The notes: a model not told the origin generated them from the sequence alone. DNA of 64,000 nucleotides from Flavobacterium sp. (GCA_016721735.1 JADKHM010000016.1:62001-126000); one strand, 5' to 3'; shown: positions 26,942 through 37,422, counted from the stretch's first letter. Numbers and translations: made by a program.

Positions 26942-28770
26942 TGAATAATTTCAGGAAAATACTCCCTTTTATTCTGCCATATAAAAAGTATGCGTATTTG
27001 AATATCTTGTTCAATGTTTTGTATGCTTTTTTCGGAACGCTGTCCTTTTTGGCTTTGATGCCCATGATGGATGTGCTTTTTGGTCAAGCAAACAAAAATT
27101 ATACGATGCCAACGTATGAAGGTGTTTTTAGCTTGAAAAAATACTTGGGAGATTATCTGAACTATTATTTGACCATGACTACCGAGCAATACGGAATTGG
27201 CACCACGCTTTCGATATTGGTAGCAGGCATAATTTCTATCTTCCTTTTAAAAAACCTCTGCGATTATTTGGCGATGTTTTTTATCACCTTTTTACGAAAC
27301 GGAATCCTACGTGATATGCGAAATGCGATGTATAAAAAAACCATCGAATTGCCCATTGCTTTCTTCTCGGAAAAAAGGAAAGGCGACACCATTTCGCGAA
27401 TTGCAAGTGACGTAGGCGAAGTACAAAACTCGATGCTCTCTATCTTGGAATTGATTGTAAAAGAGCCTTTAACGATATTGTTTACGATTATCGCGATGTT
27501 TTCGATTAGTGTAAAACTGACCATTTTTGTGTTTATTTTTATTCCAGTTTCAGGTTATATTATTTCGCTAATTGGAAAACAGCTAAAGAAAAATTCAATC
27601 AAAGCGCAGCAAGAACAAGGTGTTTTCCTTTCGACTATTGAGGAAACTTTGGGTGGATTAAAAGTCGTAAAAGGCTATAACTCGGAAAGTTACTTCAATC
27701 GAATTTTTCAGGAATCGACAGATCGTTTTTTTAAACTCTCTAATAGAATTGGCAATAGACAAAATATGGCGTCACCAGTCAGTGAATTTTTGGGAATCAT
27801 GGTGATTGCAATCCTGCTTTGGTACGGAGGTCATATGGTTTTGATTGAAAAAACATTGAAAGGCGCCGCGTTTATTACTTATATGGGATTGGCTTATAAT
27901 ATCCTAACGCCAGCGAAGGCAATTTCCAAAGCGTCGTATGGCGTCAGAAGAGGAAATGCCGCAGCAGAACGTGTGCTCGAAATATTAGAGCATGACAATC
28001 CGATTACAAGTAAAGAAAATGCAGCAAAACCAACAGGATTTAGCGAGAATATTTCCATAAAAAACGTTCAATTCAAATATGAAAAAGAACTGGTACTGAA
28101 AGATTTTTCTTTAGATATTAAAAAAGGCCAAACGGTCGCTTTAGTCGGTCAGTCCGGAAGCGGAAAAAGTACCATCGCCAATTTATTAACTCGTTTTTAC
28201 GACGTCAATTCTGGCGGCATTGCGATTGACGGAACGGACGTTAGAGATATCGATTTGCATGCCTTACGGTCGCTAATGGGATTGGTGACGCAAGATAGTA
28301 TCTTATTTAATGATTCTATTAAAGCCAATATTTCGCTAGGAAAATTAGACGCTACTGACGACGAAATCATCGACGCGCTGAAAATTGCGAATGCCTATGA
28401 ATTTGTTAAAGATTTACCGAACGGAATTTATACCAACATTGGCGATAGTGGAAACAAACTTTCCGGCGGACAAAAACAACGATTGAGCATCGCTCGAGCT
28501 GTTTTGAAAAATCCGCCAATCATGATTCTCGACGAAGCCACTTCTGCTTTAGATACCGAAAGCGAAAAATTGGTGCAAGTGGCGCTGGAAAATATGATGC
28601 AAAATCGAACTTCTATAGTCATCGCCCACCGATTATCAACCATACAAAAAGCAGACGTTATTGTTGTGATGCAAAAAGGACTTATCGTAGAACAAGGTAA
28701 TCATGAGCAATTGATGGCAATGAATGGCACGTACAACAAACTCGTAAACATGCAGTCTTTCGAAAACTAA
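26941..28770 (+). CDS. ABC exporter with fused permease and ATPase (MsbA-like)
   Basis: The 609-residue protein has six membrane helices in the first half. The nucleotide-binding domain has Walker A GQSGSGKST, signature LSGGQ, Walker B IMILDEATSALD and the switch His (IAHRLST). The type is that of homodimeric lipid or drug exporters such as MsbA. Neighbouring glycosyltransferase and mutase genes suggest a glycan- or lipid-related substrate, which is inference. Confidence 0.92.
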   Translation: MNNFRKILPFILPYKKYAYLNILFNVLYAFFGTLSFLALMPMMDVLFGQANKNYTMPTYEGVFSLKKYLGDYLNYYLTMTTEQYGIGTTLSILVAGIISIFLLKNLCDYLAMFFITFLRNGILRDMRNAMYKKTIELPIAFFSEKRKGDTISRIASDVGEVQNSMLSILELIVKEPLTILFTIIAMFSISVKLTIFVFIFIPVSGYIISLIGKQLKKNSIKAQQEQGVFLSTIEETLGGLKVVKGYNSESYFNRIFQESTDRFFKLSNRIGNRQNMASPVSEFLGIMVIAILLWYGGHMVLIEKTLKGAAFITYMGLAYNILTPAKAISKASYGVRRGNAAAERVLEILEHDNPITSKENAAKPTGFSENISIKNVQFKYEKELVLKDFSLDIKKGQTVALVGQSGSGKSTIANLLTRFYDVNSGGIAIDGTDVRDIDLHALRSLMGLVTQDSILFNDSIKANISLGKLDATDDEIIDALKIANAYEFVKDLPNGIYTNIGDSGNKLSGGQKQRLSIARAVLKNPPIMILDEATSALDTESEKLVQVALENMMQNRTSIVIAHRLSTIQKADVIVVMQKGLIVEQGNHEQLMAMNGTYNKLVNMQSFEN

Positions 28771-28781
28771 ATCCATTTTTC

Positions 28782-29483
28782 ATGTATAGTGTCGACCATA
28801 ATATCAAGTTACCCGTCGATTCCAATACCGTTGTATGGAAATACTTAGACTTGTCGAAATTCGTCGATTTGTTACTCAATAGAAAGCTATTTATGTCGCG
28901 CTCCGACAAATTCGAAGACCAATACGAAGGCACTTTTAGCGAGCCCACTTTTGAAGAAATTCGCAAGCTTTCTATTGACAATCCAGATTTCTTAGATTAT
29001 TATAAAACACATCGCAAAAATGTGGTCATTAGCAGTTGGCACATCAACGAGTATGAGTCTTTTGCCATGTGGCAAATATTTACGCAGAAAAGTGAAGGCT
29101 TGGCGATCCAATCGACATTAGGAAGATTACAGAAAGCATTGCTTCCAGAACGCAATTACCAACAGCACATAGGCGAAGTCAATTATATCGATTATAAGAA
29201 AGAGTATATTCCTTTTGACAATACGTTTTTTCCGTTTCTTTTCAAAAGAAAAAGTTTTCAATATGAAAGAGAAATTCGGATCATCTCTGATGTTAGCAAC
29301 CATAATCTAACCATCGATAACGGATTGAAAATAGACATCGATATCAATCAATTGATTGAAAAAATCTACATTCATCCGAAATCAGAAAACTGGTATAAAA
29401 ATTTGGTGATTGAATTGGTGAAGCGCTTGGACTTCGATTTTGAAATCGAAAAATCTGATCTTGAAAGCGATATTTTGATTTAG
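28782..29483 (+). CDS. DUF2971-like protein
   Basis: The 233-residue protein begins 12 nt after the exporter. It has KYLDLSKFVDLLLNRKLFMS, then ISSWHINEYESFAMWQIF and KRKSFQYEREIRIIS, the order seen in DUF2971 proteins. No signal or membrane segment is visible. Function unknown; DUF2971 genes are often accessory. It converges closely with the lipoprotein gene (5 nt). Confidence 0.7.
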   Translation: MYSVDHNIKLPVDSNTVVWKYLDLSKFVDLLLNRKLFMSRSDKFEDQYEGTFSEPTFEEIRKLSIDNPDFLDYYKTHRKNVVISSWHINEYESFAMWQIFTQKSEGLAIQSTLGRLQKALLPERNYQQHIGEVNYIDYKKEYIPFDNTFFPFLFKRKSFQYEREIRIISDVSNHNLTIDNGLKIDIDINQLIEKIYIHPKSENWYKNLVIELVKRLDFDFEIEKSDLESDILI

Positions 29484-29487
29484 AAAT

Positions 29488-30201
29488 CTAGACTGGGTTG
29501 TAGGCTATAGATTTCCATTCTTTATTAGACAATTCAATAAAATAGTAGTGTACTTGATCATTTTTGTCGAATTCCCCATTTTTGTTGGTATCTTCAATCG
29601 TTCTATAATACAATCTATTGGTTGACTCGACTACTTTCCAATCAATTAATTCGTGAAAATCCAATGATATTTTGCCAAATCGATTTCCTGAAATATCACT
29701 CAGATATAAAGATTTGATGTCGTTGTCATCCAACTTGACATCTTTGTTGGTATCCATATCTTCTAGAACGTACAATAAAATTTGTTGCTTGGTTTTATCC
29801 GCAATGGTCTTTAGATAAGTAATAGATTGAATATACATGTTCTTATCGGTCAAAGACGTAATGGAATCTTTGCCTATTTGTTGAAACTTTAAATTTTTGA
29901 TAAATCCAGTGATTTGATATTCACTATAATTCGAAACTTTATAGCTGAGCTGATTTCCTCTAGAGGACGAATCATAACTTTTATCCGACCCTCTCAATTC
30001 ACCAATAGGGAAAAGCAAGTAGTTGGTTCCCTCCATTTGAATCGGCAAATCTGCTAATTCGATTTTTGTAGTATCTATTTTAGTCACTGCAACGACTTTG
30101 GATGGATTTTCGTAGATCACTTTCGGTTTCTCTACCTCTTTCTTACAACTGAAAAAAGACAAAGCAACACTCAAGCATACTATTTTTAGGAAACATTTCA
30201 T
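29488..30201 (-). CDS. Putative lipoprotein with EF-hand-like Asp-rich loops
   Basis: I place the start at the ATG at 30201 (MKCFLKIVCL; 237 aa), which gives a clean lipoprotein signal with Cys in SFFSCKKE. Two calcium-type loops are visible (DMDTNKDVKLDDND and DTNKNGEFDKND). It follows the TonB-dependent receptor by 36 nt and may be its surface partner. Function unknown. Confidence 0.7.
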   Translation of the reverse strand: MKCFLKIVCLSVALSFFSCKKEVEKPKVIYENPSKVVAVTKIDTTKIELADLPIQMEGTNYLLFPIGELRGSDKSYDSSSRGNQLSYKVSNYSEYQITGFIKNLKFQQIGKDSITSLTDKNMYIQSITYLKTIADKTKQQILLYVLEDMDTNKDVKLDDNDIKSLYLSDISGNRFGKISLDFHELIDWKVVESTNRLYYRTIEDTNKNGEFDKNDQVHYYFIELSNKEWKSIAYNPV

Positions 30202-30237
30202 TGCGACGGAATTGATAGTCAAAAGTACAAATTAAAT

Positions 30238-32726
30238 TTATAACCTAATAGAGAGTTTCAAATTGAACACTCGTGTCGTCAAATAGTTTGGAATTCCGTA
30301 CTGGTTTTTGGTATACACATCACGAACCCACGTATTGGTAATCGCATTTTGATTATTAAACATATTAAAGATTTCAAACCCAAGGGAAATATCTTGAAAC
30401 TTCTTCAACCAATGACCGTCACGACGTTGCGCATTTTTCTCTGTAAAAACATAATTAAAACCAACATCAACACGTCGGTAATCTCGTAACCGTGATTGAT
30501 AAATATATGGATCGGCATAAGACGGCGAGCCACCAGGAACTCCTGTATTATACACCAAATTCAAGTAAATTTTTAAGCTTGGAATGTTTGGCATATAATC
30601 TTGAAACAAGATGGCAAACTTCAATCTTTGGTCGGTGGGCCTTGCAATGTCGCCTTTGTTATCAATGTTTTCCTTCGTTTTTAAGTAGCTGAAACTAAAC
30701 CAAGATTCTGTTCCTGGAACAAATTCGCCGTTTAAGCGAAAATCCAATCCCTGTGCAAATGCTGCTGCATTATTATTGGCGGCATATCGAATGCGAACAT
30801 TTTCAATCGTGTAAGGATTCACATCAGAAAGCGATTTGTAATAGGCTTCAGTCACCATTTTAAATGGCCTTCCCCACATCTTGAAACTGTAATCACCGCC
30901 CACGACGAAATGAATGGAAGATTGCGCCTTCACGCTAGGTCGCACGGTTCCCAAACTGTCTCTAAGTTCCCGATAGAAAGGCGGTTGGTAATAATAACCA
31001 CCAGAAACTCTAAAAACAATGTCCCTTTCCCAATCTGGCTTGATGGCAAATTGCGCTCGTGGACTAAAAACAATTTGACTTTTGCTTGCAATATTATCGC
31101 CTGAAATCTGCCATTCATGTGCTCTAACACCAGCGTTGTACCACACGTCACTACTACCTAGTTTGTCCTTCAAACTCCATTGTGCGTAGCCTGAAAATCG
31201 ATCAATCGTTACAAAATTCTTCGCACGAACATTTTTATAAGGTACAAGAGGTCCGACATAAACATCTTCCGGATCTCCTGCGTTTGGAAACTCTATTCTG
31301 GCGGCAAAATCGGTGGATTCAAAGAAAATCCAGCCGAGTCAATGACTTCCCATTCTACAATTCGGTCCCTAATATCTTCACGAGTATATTTGAATCCCCA
31401 TTCTACTTGGTGTTTCTTAATTTCATGAACCCCTTTTACTTCCGTATTGACGATGAAAGCATCCAAATCATTTCTGGCATGATTCAGTTGTGTGCCGATA
31501 GCGCGACTATAGGTCACGTCTCCAAAGGATTCTGAACCAATATTCCCGTCAACTTCGCCCAGTGCATATTCCGCAAATATGTCAAAATATTCCTGCTCCA
31601 AAGTTTGATAAGCAGAGCCAATTAGTTTTAAAGTAAAATTATCATTCACTTTAAACGTCGATTTCAACGCTCCAAAATAGGTATCATAGCGGTCTTTTTC
31701 TTGCCCTTGATAAAATACCAATAAAGCAATTGGCTCCGAAATCGTACCGAAATTGGTCTGACGCGTCAGTGGTTGATAGTTGTATTTGTTTTGAGAAATA
31801 TTACCCAAGAAACTAAATTGCCATCTGGTTGAAGGCGTAAAATTTACGTTGGTTTGTACATCGACAAAAGTAGGTCTGAAATTCGTTTGCGTTTCTTGGC
31901 TTTTCACCAAAAGACTGTTATCTCTATATCGAACTCCTGTGATTGCGGACCACTTTTGATTCTTTGACGCCGCCTCAACAGATACGGAACCTCCCAAATA
32001 ACTCGCATCTAATGAAGCACCGAATTTAGTTGGTCGGCGATAGGTGATGTCTAAAACTGAAGACAATTTATCTCCAAATTTCGCTTGAAATCCACCGGCG
32101 GAAAAATCAATATTCTGAACCAAATCGGAATTGGTAAAACTCAATCCTTCTTGTTGCCCTGATCGGATCAGAAACGGACGATATACTTCTATTTCATTTA
32201 CGTAAACCAAATTCTCATCGTAGTTACCGCCACGAACCGAATACTGTGTACTCAATTCATTGTTTGAACTCACTCCAGGCAACGACTTTAGAATGTTTTC
32301 AACGCCAGCATTAGCACCAGGAATTCTCCGAATAACTGCAGGTTCGATAGTCACCACACCTTGAATTCGTTTCTTGTTATTAGCGATAACGATGACTTCA
32401 CCAAGACCTTCTGCCCGATCGTTTAACACCAAATTGAATTCGTAATCTTCATTGGGTTTTAATTGAATACTTACCGTATTCTTCTTTAAAGAAATGTGCG
32501 TGAACACCAATTGAATTTTCTGATTTGCCGGAACTGTCAACTCGTAATATCCGTTTTCATTTGATTTGGTGCTCTTTCCTTCAAAGGAGACATTTACTTC
32601 TTCTACAGGGCGATTACTTTCATCGAGAATTATTCCTTTAACCCTTGCCGTTTGCGCAAAACTCATCAATGAAAATAAGAAAAAAAGTAGAGAGAGTTGA
32701 ATTATTTTTGGTTTCAATAGTTTCAA
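30238..32726 (-). CDS. TonB-dependent receptor with N-terminal CarboxypepD_reg domain (frameshifted)
   Basis: The signal peptide ends MSFAQ. A carboxypeptidase-like regulatory domain follows (ARVKGIILDESNRPVEEVNV), then the plug (GVENILKSLPGVSSNNELST) and a long beta-barrel ending in RVFNLKLSIRL. The frame breaks at the A run 31306-31309: the first part stops at 31293 while the shifted frame reads AARIEFPNAGDPEDVYVGPL and runs on to 30238. One base appears to be missing. Restored length is 829 residues. It imports an unknown ligand across the outer membrane. Its ATG overlaps the M23 peptidase stop by 4 nt. Confidence 0.88.
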
Positions 32727-34417
32727 TTTAATTTTGGTTTACTTCTAAAAAAAGATGTTTCAAAGATAGCAGAATTTCCAAGATTATCTGAAACTATCAA
32801 CTTTAAATCGTTTTTTCCTTCTAATAATTCGTTGTCATTAAGGTCATAAATAATTCGATTTGTTTTTGCATCGTATTCAAACAAAACCCATTTTTCGTTA
32901 ATAAAACCGTTATAAGATTTAATGCCTGACATATCATCAGTAATTCTAAAAAGCAAATTTTTATCTTTCAAAACCTTGCCTTCAATGGGTCGTACACTAA
33001 TAATTTTAGGAGCAATCGTGTCCAATGCCAAGGTAAATTGCCCGAGATTTTTTGTAAAAGCAGTAAACGTGTTTTTGTTGCACTTAGTACTATTGTATTT
33101 TTTTCGACCACCTTCCAACGAAGCAACAAACGTTTTTTCCTTATTCACAATTGTAGAGTCCGTAATAGAAATCTTAAAATTAGAATGAACAGGAACATTA
33201 TCATCATGCACGGTCATGACCTTATTGGTAACGCCAAATTTCAGAAAAAAATCATTATAAAAAGTGTGCGCTGGAAAAAACACTTCCATGCCGTCTTTCT
33301 CATAAATATTGTCTGTTGCGACTTTTAAGAAATAAGGGGTTTTCGGCGTCTCCTCAGCAACCACTGCAGTTTGAGGAGCGTACTCAATTGGAATGGATAT
33401 ATCAACAGCATTTCCGTTAAAATCGGACAAGCGAATCCGATATAATTGGGAGAAATTGGGCAATACGTCAAGTATTCCGCGCGCATCGTTTGTACTAATA
33501 TTACTTAAACCGAAGGGTGCTTTCATAAATAATTTCTGGACCCTTTGCTTCGTTTGTCGGTATCGCGGAAAATCTATTAATGCATTGATATAACGCCCTT
33601 CATCAAAAACCAAGGAGTCGAATTGATAGCGAAAAGAGGAAGCCCCATTCGCAAAGGTTTCCACTTTAAAAACGCCGTTGGTGTTGTAGGAAACATTGTC
33701 AAAGTCAGAACAAATTACGCCAAATCCAATTTTCCCCATGGCAAAGACCTTTTCGGCAATGTAACTGCCGTCTTTTTGTAAAGACAAATTCAAAACTATG
33801 GGACGTTTTGATTGATTCGCGATACTCATACTATCAATTGGGTATACCAAAATACTGGAAAGATTTGGTTTCTTGGAATCAGATATCAGTTTATCGAAAC
33901 CAAAAAACAGCGGATTTATGGTTTTTTCAGACTGCGTATCTCGGATCTCAAAATGCAAATGTGGTCCCTCAGAGCCTCCCGTATTTCCTGAAACAGCAAT
34001 TGTATCTCCTTTCTTGATTTGCAAATCGCTTGGATTTGGAAACAGCTCGATTTCATAGGATTGCTGTTGATAGTGTTCCTTCCTAATAAAATCCTCAATA
34101 GCACCATGTGCCTTTTTAATGTGACCATATACCGTGGTGTAACCGTTTGGATGGGTAATGTAAATCGCCTTTCCGTAGCCGTAAGTAGAAATCTTGATTC
34201 TAGAAACATAGCCATCTCCAGCTGCGAAAACTGGTAAACCTTCCTTTTGCTGGGTCTTAAAATCAAAACCAGCATGAAAATGATTGGGACGTAATTCTCC
34301 AAAATTTCCAGCCAATTGTATGGGTATATTCAATGGCGGGCCAAAAAAATCCTGAGGAAAGGGAGATTGAGAAAAAACAGGCGTGCAAAAAATTAAAAGT
34401 GCGTGTAAAAATTTCAT
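32723..34417 (-). CDS. M23-family metallopeptidase
   Basis: The start is placed at 34417 (MKFLHALLIFCTPVFSQ), which gives a clean signal peptide; the protein has 564 residues. The LytM/M23 domain has HFHAGFDF and HLHFEIRD zinc sites with GYTTVYGHI between them. The longer C-terminal part holds beta-rich modules of unknown role. It should cut peptide bonds in peptidoglycan or act as a wall-binding regulator. It is first in a run with the receptor and lipoprotein. Confidence 0.88.
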   Translation of the reverse strand: MKFLHALLIFCTPVFSQSPFPQDFFGPPLNIPIQLAGNFGELRPNHFHAGFDFKTQQKEGLPVFAAGDGYVSRIKISTYGYGKAIYITHPNGYTTVYGHIKKAHGAIEDFIRKEHYQQQSYEIELFPNPSDLQIKKGDTIAVSGNTGGSEGPHLHFEIRDTQSEKTINPLFFGFDKLISDSKKPNLSSILVYPIDSMSIANQSKRPIVLNLSLQKDGSYIAEKVFAMGKIGFGVICSDFDNVSYNTNGVFKVETFANGASSFRYQFDSLVFDEGRYINALIDFPRYRQTKQRVQKLFMKAPFGLSNISTNDARGILDVLPNFSQLYRIRLSDFNGNAVDISIPIEYAPQTAVVAEETPKTPYFLKVATDNIYEKDGMEVFFPAHTFYNDFFLKFGVTNKVMTVHDDNVPVHSNFKISITDSTIVNKEKTFVASLEGGRKKYNSTKCNKNTFTAFTKNLGQFTLALDTIAPKIISVRPIEGKVLKDKNLLFRITDDMSGIKSYNGFINEKWVLFEYDAKTNRIIYDLNDNELLEGKNDLKLIVSDNLGNSAIFETSFFRSKPKLN

Positions 34418-34547
34418 GGTGTAAAGCTTTTCGCTAAGGTAAAAAAAACAGTTTAAAATCAATTATTTTTTCTAAAATTTATAAGTTGTTATTTTTCAAA
34501 TGTTTAATTATCCAATAGCGAGGAAAAGTAAAATTTTAGGAAAAGTA

Positions 34548-34578
34548 TTGGTTTAATTCATTTGGAATGTTAACTTTG
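34548..34578 (+). promoter_or_regulatory. Promoter of the coiled-coil/zapA genes
   Basis: TTG (34548-34550) and TAACTTTG (34571-34578) are separated by 20 nt, in line with the Bacteroidetes consensus. The first ATG is 29 nt downstream. Confidence 0.75.
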
Positions 34579-34607
34579 TTCGGATTAGTAATGAACCAAT
34601 AATTAGA

Positions 34608-34898
34608 ATGAGTGAAATTGTAGAAATTATTGATAATCTTGAAAGTAAGCTCCAAAAACTATTAAAGAAAATAGACCATTTAGAGCAGACTTCTTCAGCA
34701 TTGAAGCAAGAGTTAGAAAAATCTACAACCATTATACAGCATCAATCTCAAGAAATCGACGGATTGAAAAAACAGTATGAATCATTAAAAATTACCAATT
34801 CATTATTGGGCAGTGAAGAAAATAAGAGAGATACCAAGCTGAAAATAAATTCATTAATTCGTGAAATTGATTACTGTATAGCACAGCTATCTGATTAG
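34608..34898 (+). CDS. Small coiled-coil protein upstream of zapA
   Basis: The 96-residue protein is almost entirely a heptad-rich coiled coil (NLESKLQKLLKKIDHLEQ ... EIDGLKKQYESL). It lies 7 nt before zapA and shares its promoter. Size, fold and position suggest a ZapB-like partner in cell division, but the sequence is too simple to prove it. Confidence 0.75.
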   Translation: MSEIVEIIDNLESKLQKLLKKIDHLEQTSSALKQELEKSTTIIQHQSQEIDGLKKQYESLKITNSLLGSEENKRDTKLKINSLIREIDYCIAQLSD

Positions 34899-34905
34899 TA
34901 AAAAT

Positions 34906-35199
34906 ATGGACGATAAGCTTAAAATCAAATTATCAATTGCAGATAGAATCTATCCTTTAACGGTAGAATTATCTCAGGAAGAAGGACTGCGAAGTGCTTC
35001 TAAAAAAATTGATTTAATGATTAAGCAATTTGAAGAAAATTATGCTGTTCGCGATAAGCAAGATGTATTGGCCATGTGCGCCTTGCAATTTGCCTCACAA
35101 GTAGAACAAAAACAAATCAGCAATTCAATCGATGGCAAAGAAACCATGGAGCGAATCAAGAAGCTTAATAGTTTATTAGACAGCTATCTCGATAAGTAA
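34906..35199 (+). CDS. zapA: Cell division protein ZapA
   Basis: The 97-residue protein has the ZapA fold: LKIKLSIADRIYPLTVELSQEE, a helix with SASKKIDLMIKQFEENYAVRDKQDVLAMCALQFA, then a coiled coil. ZapA cross-links FtsZ filaments at the Z ring. It is followed at once by the 6S RNA, as in E. coli. Confidence 0.88.
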   Translation: MDDKLKIKLSIADRIYPLTVELSQEEGLRSASKKIDLMIKQFEENYAVRDKQDVLAMCALQFASQVEQKQISNSIDGKETMERIKKLNSLLDSYLDK

Positions 35200-35227
35200 T
35201 ACGTTCTTAAACATAGACTAAAATACT

Positions 35228-35391
35228 GCCTACATTAGTTACATTTTGGTAAACTCAACACTAACAAATTAGAATGAGCAAATCATCACTACTAAAGCAT
35301 GCCACGCTTTATGCGAGGAAACTTGAACAGTGAGTTAGCTCAAAACTTGTCTTATCGAGTTTATTCATTTCACCTAATGTAGGCTTTTTTT
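35228..35391 (+). ncRNA. ssrS: 6S RNA (6S-Flavo type)
   Basis: The closing stem is a perfect 11 bp: GCCTACATTAG (35228-35238) with CTAATGTAGGC (35374-35384), followed by a T run. The interior of about 135 nt has room for the large central bulge that mimics an open promoter. The position between zapA and rny matches the zapA-ssrS order of other bacteria. 6S RNA binds RNA polymerase holoenzyme and represses promoters in slow growth. The family call rests on structure and place; I could not compare with the model. Confidence 0.75.
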
Positions 35392-35411
35392 ATATAATTA
35401 ATTTAACAAAC

Positions 35412-36974
35412 ATGGACATTGTAACAATACTAATTTCCGGCATCGTCGGAATCGCAGGAGGCTTCGGAATATCGAAGATGATGGAGAGGTCAAACGTCTC
35501 GAACTTGATTAAAAATGCTAAGAAAGAAGCCGCCTCTATTTTGAAGGATGCCAACTTAGAAGCAGAAAACATCAAGAAAGACAAGATGCTTCAAGCCAAA
35601 GAAAAATTTATCGAACTAAAAGCAGAACACGAGCAAGTGATTCTCTCCAGAGATAAAAAAATGGCCGAAGTAGAAAAAAGAGTTCGCGATAAGGAGTCTT
35701 TAGTTTCAAATGAATTGGCAAAAGCGAAGAAAATCAATGACGATTTCGAAACGAAAACCAGCGAATACCAATCGAAAATTGACATCCTAGAAAAGAAACA
35801 ACAAGAGGTTGATAGAATGCATAAAAGCCAACTCAACCAATTAGAAGTAATTTCAGGATTATCCGCTGATGATGCAAGAGAACAATTGATGGAAGGCTTG
35901 AAAGGCGAAGCTAAAACAAAGGCGATGGCGCATATTCAAGATACGATTGAAGAAGCAAAATTGACCGCACAACAAGAAGCAAAAAAGATCATCATCAATA
36001 CAATTCAACGAGTTGGAACAGAAGAAGCTGTAGAAAATTGCGTATCAGTTTTTAATATTGAATCAGACGACGTAAAAGGTCGAATTATTGGTCGAGAAGG
36101 AAGAAATATCCGCGCTTTAGAAGCAGCAACTGGAGTTGAAATTATTGTAGATGACACGCCAGAAGCTATTATCCTATCTTGTTTTGATCCTGTCCGAAGA
36201 GAAATTGCACGTTTATCATTGCACAAGTTAGTCACTGATGGTCGTATACATCCGGCCCGTATTGAAGAAGTTGTTGCTAAGACCGCCAAACAAATTGACG
36301 ATGAAATTATAGAAGTTGGGAAACGTACGGTAATCGATTTAGGAATTCATGCTTTACATCCTGAATTAATCAAGGTGGTAGGGCGAATGAAATATCGTTC
36401 TTCATACGGACAGAATTTATTGCAACACTCTCGTGAAGTTTCCAAACTTTGCGGAATCATGGCAGCGGAATTAGGTCTAAACGTTAAACTAGCGAAAAGA
36501 GCTGGTTTACTTCACGATATTGGTAAAGTTCCTGATACAGAAAGTGATTTACCTCACGCCTTATTAGGAATGCAATGGGCTGAAAAATACGGTGAAAAAG
36601 AAGAAGTTTGCAATGCAATTGGAGCACACCATGATGAAATTGAAATGAAATCGTTATTGTCTCCGATTATTCAAGTTTGTGATGCCATTTCTGGTGCGCG
36701 ACCGGGAGCAAGAAGACAAGTCTTGGATTCTTATATCCAAAGATTGAAAGACCTAGAAGAGGTTGCGTTTGGCTTTAGCGGTGTTAAGAATGCATATGCC
36801 ATACAAGCCGGAAGAGAATTACGTGTCATTGTTGAAAGCGAAAAAGTGTCAGATGATAATGCGGCGCAATTGTCTTTCGAAATTTCACAGAAAATACAAA
36901 CTGAAATGACGTATCCAGGACAAGTAAAAGTCACCGTTATACGAGAAACTAGAGCGGTAAACATTGCGAAATAA
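35412..36974 (+). CDS. rny: Ribonuclease Y
   Basis: The 520-residue protein has an N-terminal membrane helix, a long coiled coil (about residues 25-200), a KH domain (GRIIGREGRNIRALEAATGVEIIVDDTP) and an HD domain (LLHDIGKVPDTESDLPHALLG). It starts mRNA decay by endonucleolytic cuts at the membrane. A strong terminator follows. Confidence 0.95.
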   Translation: MDIVTILISGIVGIAGGFGISKMMERSNVSNLIKNAKKEAASILKDANLEAENIKKDKMLQAKEKFIELKAEHEQVILSRDKKMAEVEKRVRDKESLVSNELAKAKKINDDFETKTSEYQSKIDILEKKQQEVDRMHKSQLNQLEVISGLSADDAREQLMEGLKGEAKTKAMAHIQDTIEEAKLTAQQEAKKIIINTIQRVGTEEAVENCVSVFNIESDDVKGRIIGREGRNIRALEAATGVEIIVDDTPEAIILSCFDPVRREIARLSLHKLVTDGRIHPARIEEVVAKTAKQIDDEIIEVGKRTVIDLGIHALHPELIKVVGRMKYRSSYGQNLLQHSREVSKLCGIMAAELGLNVKLAKRAGLLHDIGKVPDTESDLPHALLGMQWAEKYGEKEEVCNAIGAHHDEIEMKSLLSPIIQVCDAISGARPGARRQVLDSYIQRLKDLEEVAFGFSGVKNAYAIQAGRELRVIVESEKVSDDNAAQLSFEISQKIQTEMTYPGQVKVTVIRETRAVNIAK

Positions 36975-37000
36975 ATGCACGCTCCAATTAAGTAAAGAAA

Positions 37001-37025
37001 AAGCCCTCAAATGAGGGCTTTTTCT
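37001..37025. terminator. Bidirectional terminator between rny and the response regulator
   Basis: AAGCCCTCA and TGAGGGCTT form a 9-bp stem around AA (37001-37020), with T to the right and A to the left. It serves both convergent genes. Confidence 0.88.
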
Positions 37026-37026
37026 T

Positions 37027-37422
37027 TTAGAATATCTTTCTTAAATCATCAAGTGTCATTGGCTTGAAAAAATAGTCCTTTACTTGATCTTGGTATTCCT
37101 TAGCTTTATTAATGTCCGAAATACTATCTGACGAGCTCACCAAATAAATAATGGTCTTGCCACTTTCGTTGGTTTTCCTTGTCTTTCTAAACTCATCCAG
37201 AAATTGCCAACCATCCATGATGGGCATATTAATGTCTAACAAAATCAAGTCCGGCATCGTAACACCATTGCTGATTTTTTCCTTTATTTCTTCAATTGCT
37301 TCCAATCCATTTAAATAAAAAGACGGATTGATATCAATATTATTTTTAGAAAATAGCTTCTTAATGATAAAATGGAACACTTTATCATCATCAATTACAA
37401 ATACATCCTTAAACTTATTCAT
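37027..37422 (-). CDS. Single-domain response regulator
   Basis: The 131-residue receiver domain has the acidic pair (VIDDD), the phospho-acceptor Asp63 in LLDINMPIMDG, Ser/Thr at YLVSSSDS and Lys in FFKPMT. It lacks an output domain, so it acts by protein contacts. Its start overlaps the end of the histidine kinase gene by 8 nt, so the two form one system. Confidence 0.9.
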   Translation of the reverse strand: MNKFKDVFVIDDDKVFHFIIKKLFSKNNIDINPSFYLNGLEAIEEIKEKISNGVTMPDLILLDINMPIMDGWQFLDEFRKTRKTNESGKTIIYLVSSSDSISDINKAKEYQDQVKDYFFKPMTLDDLRKIF

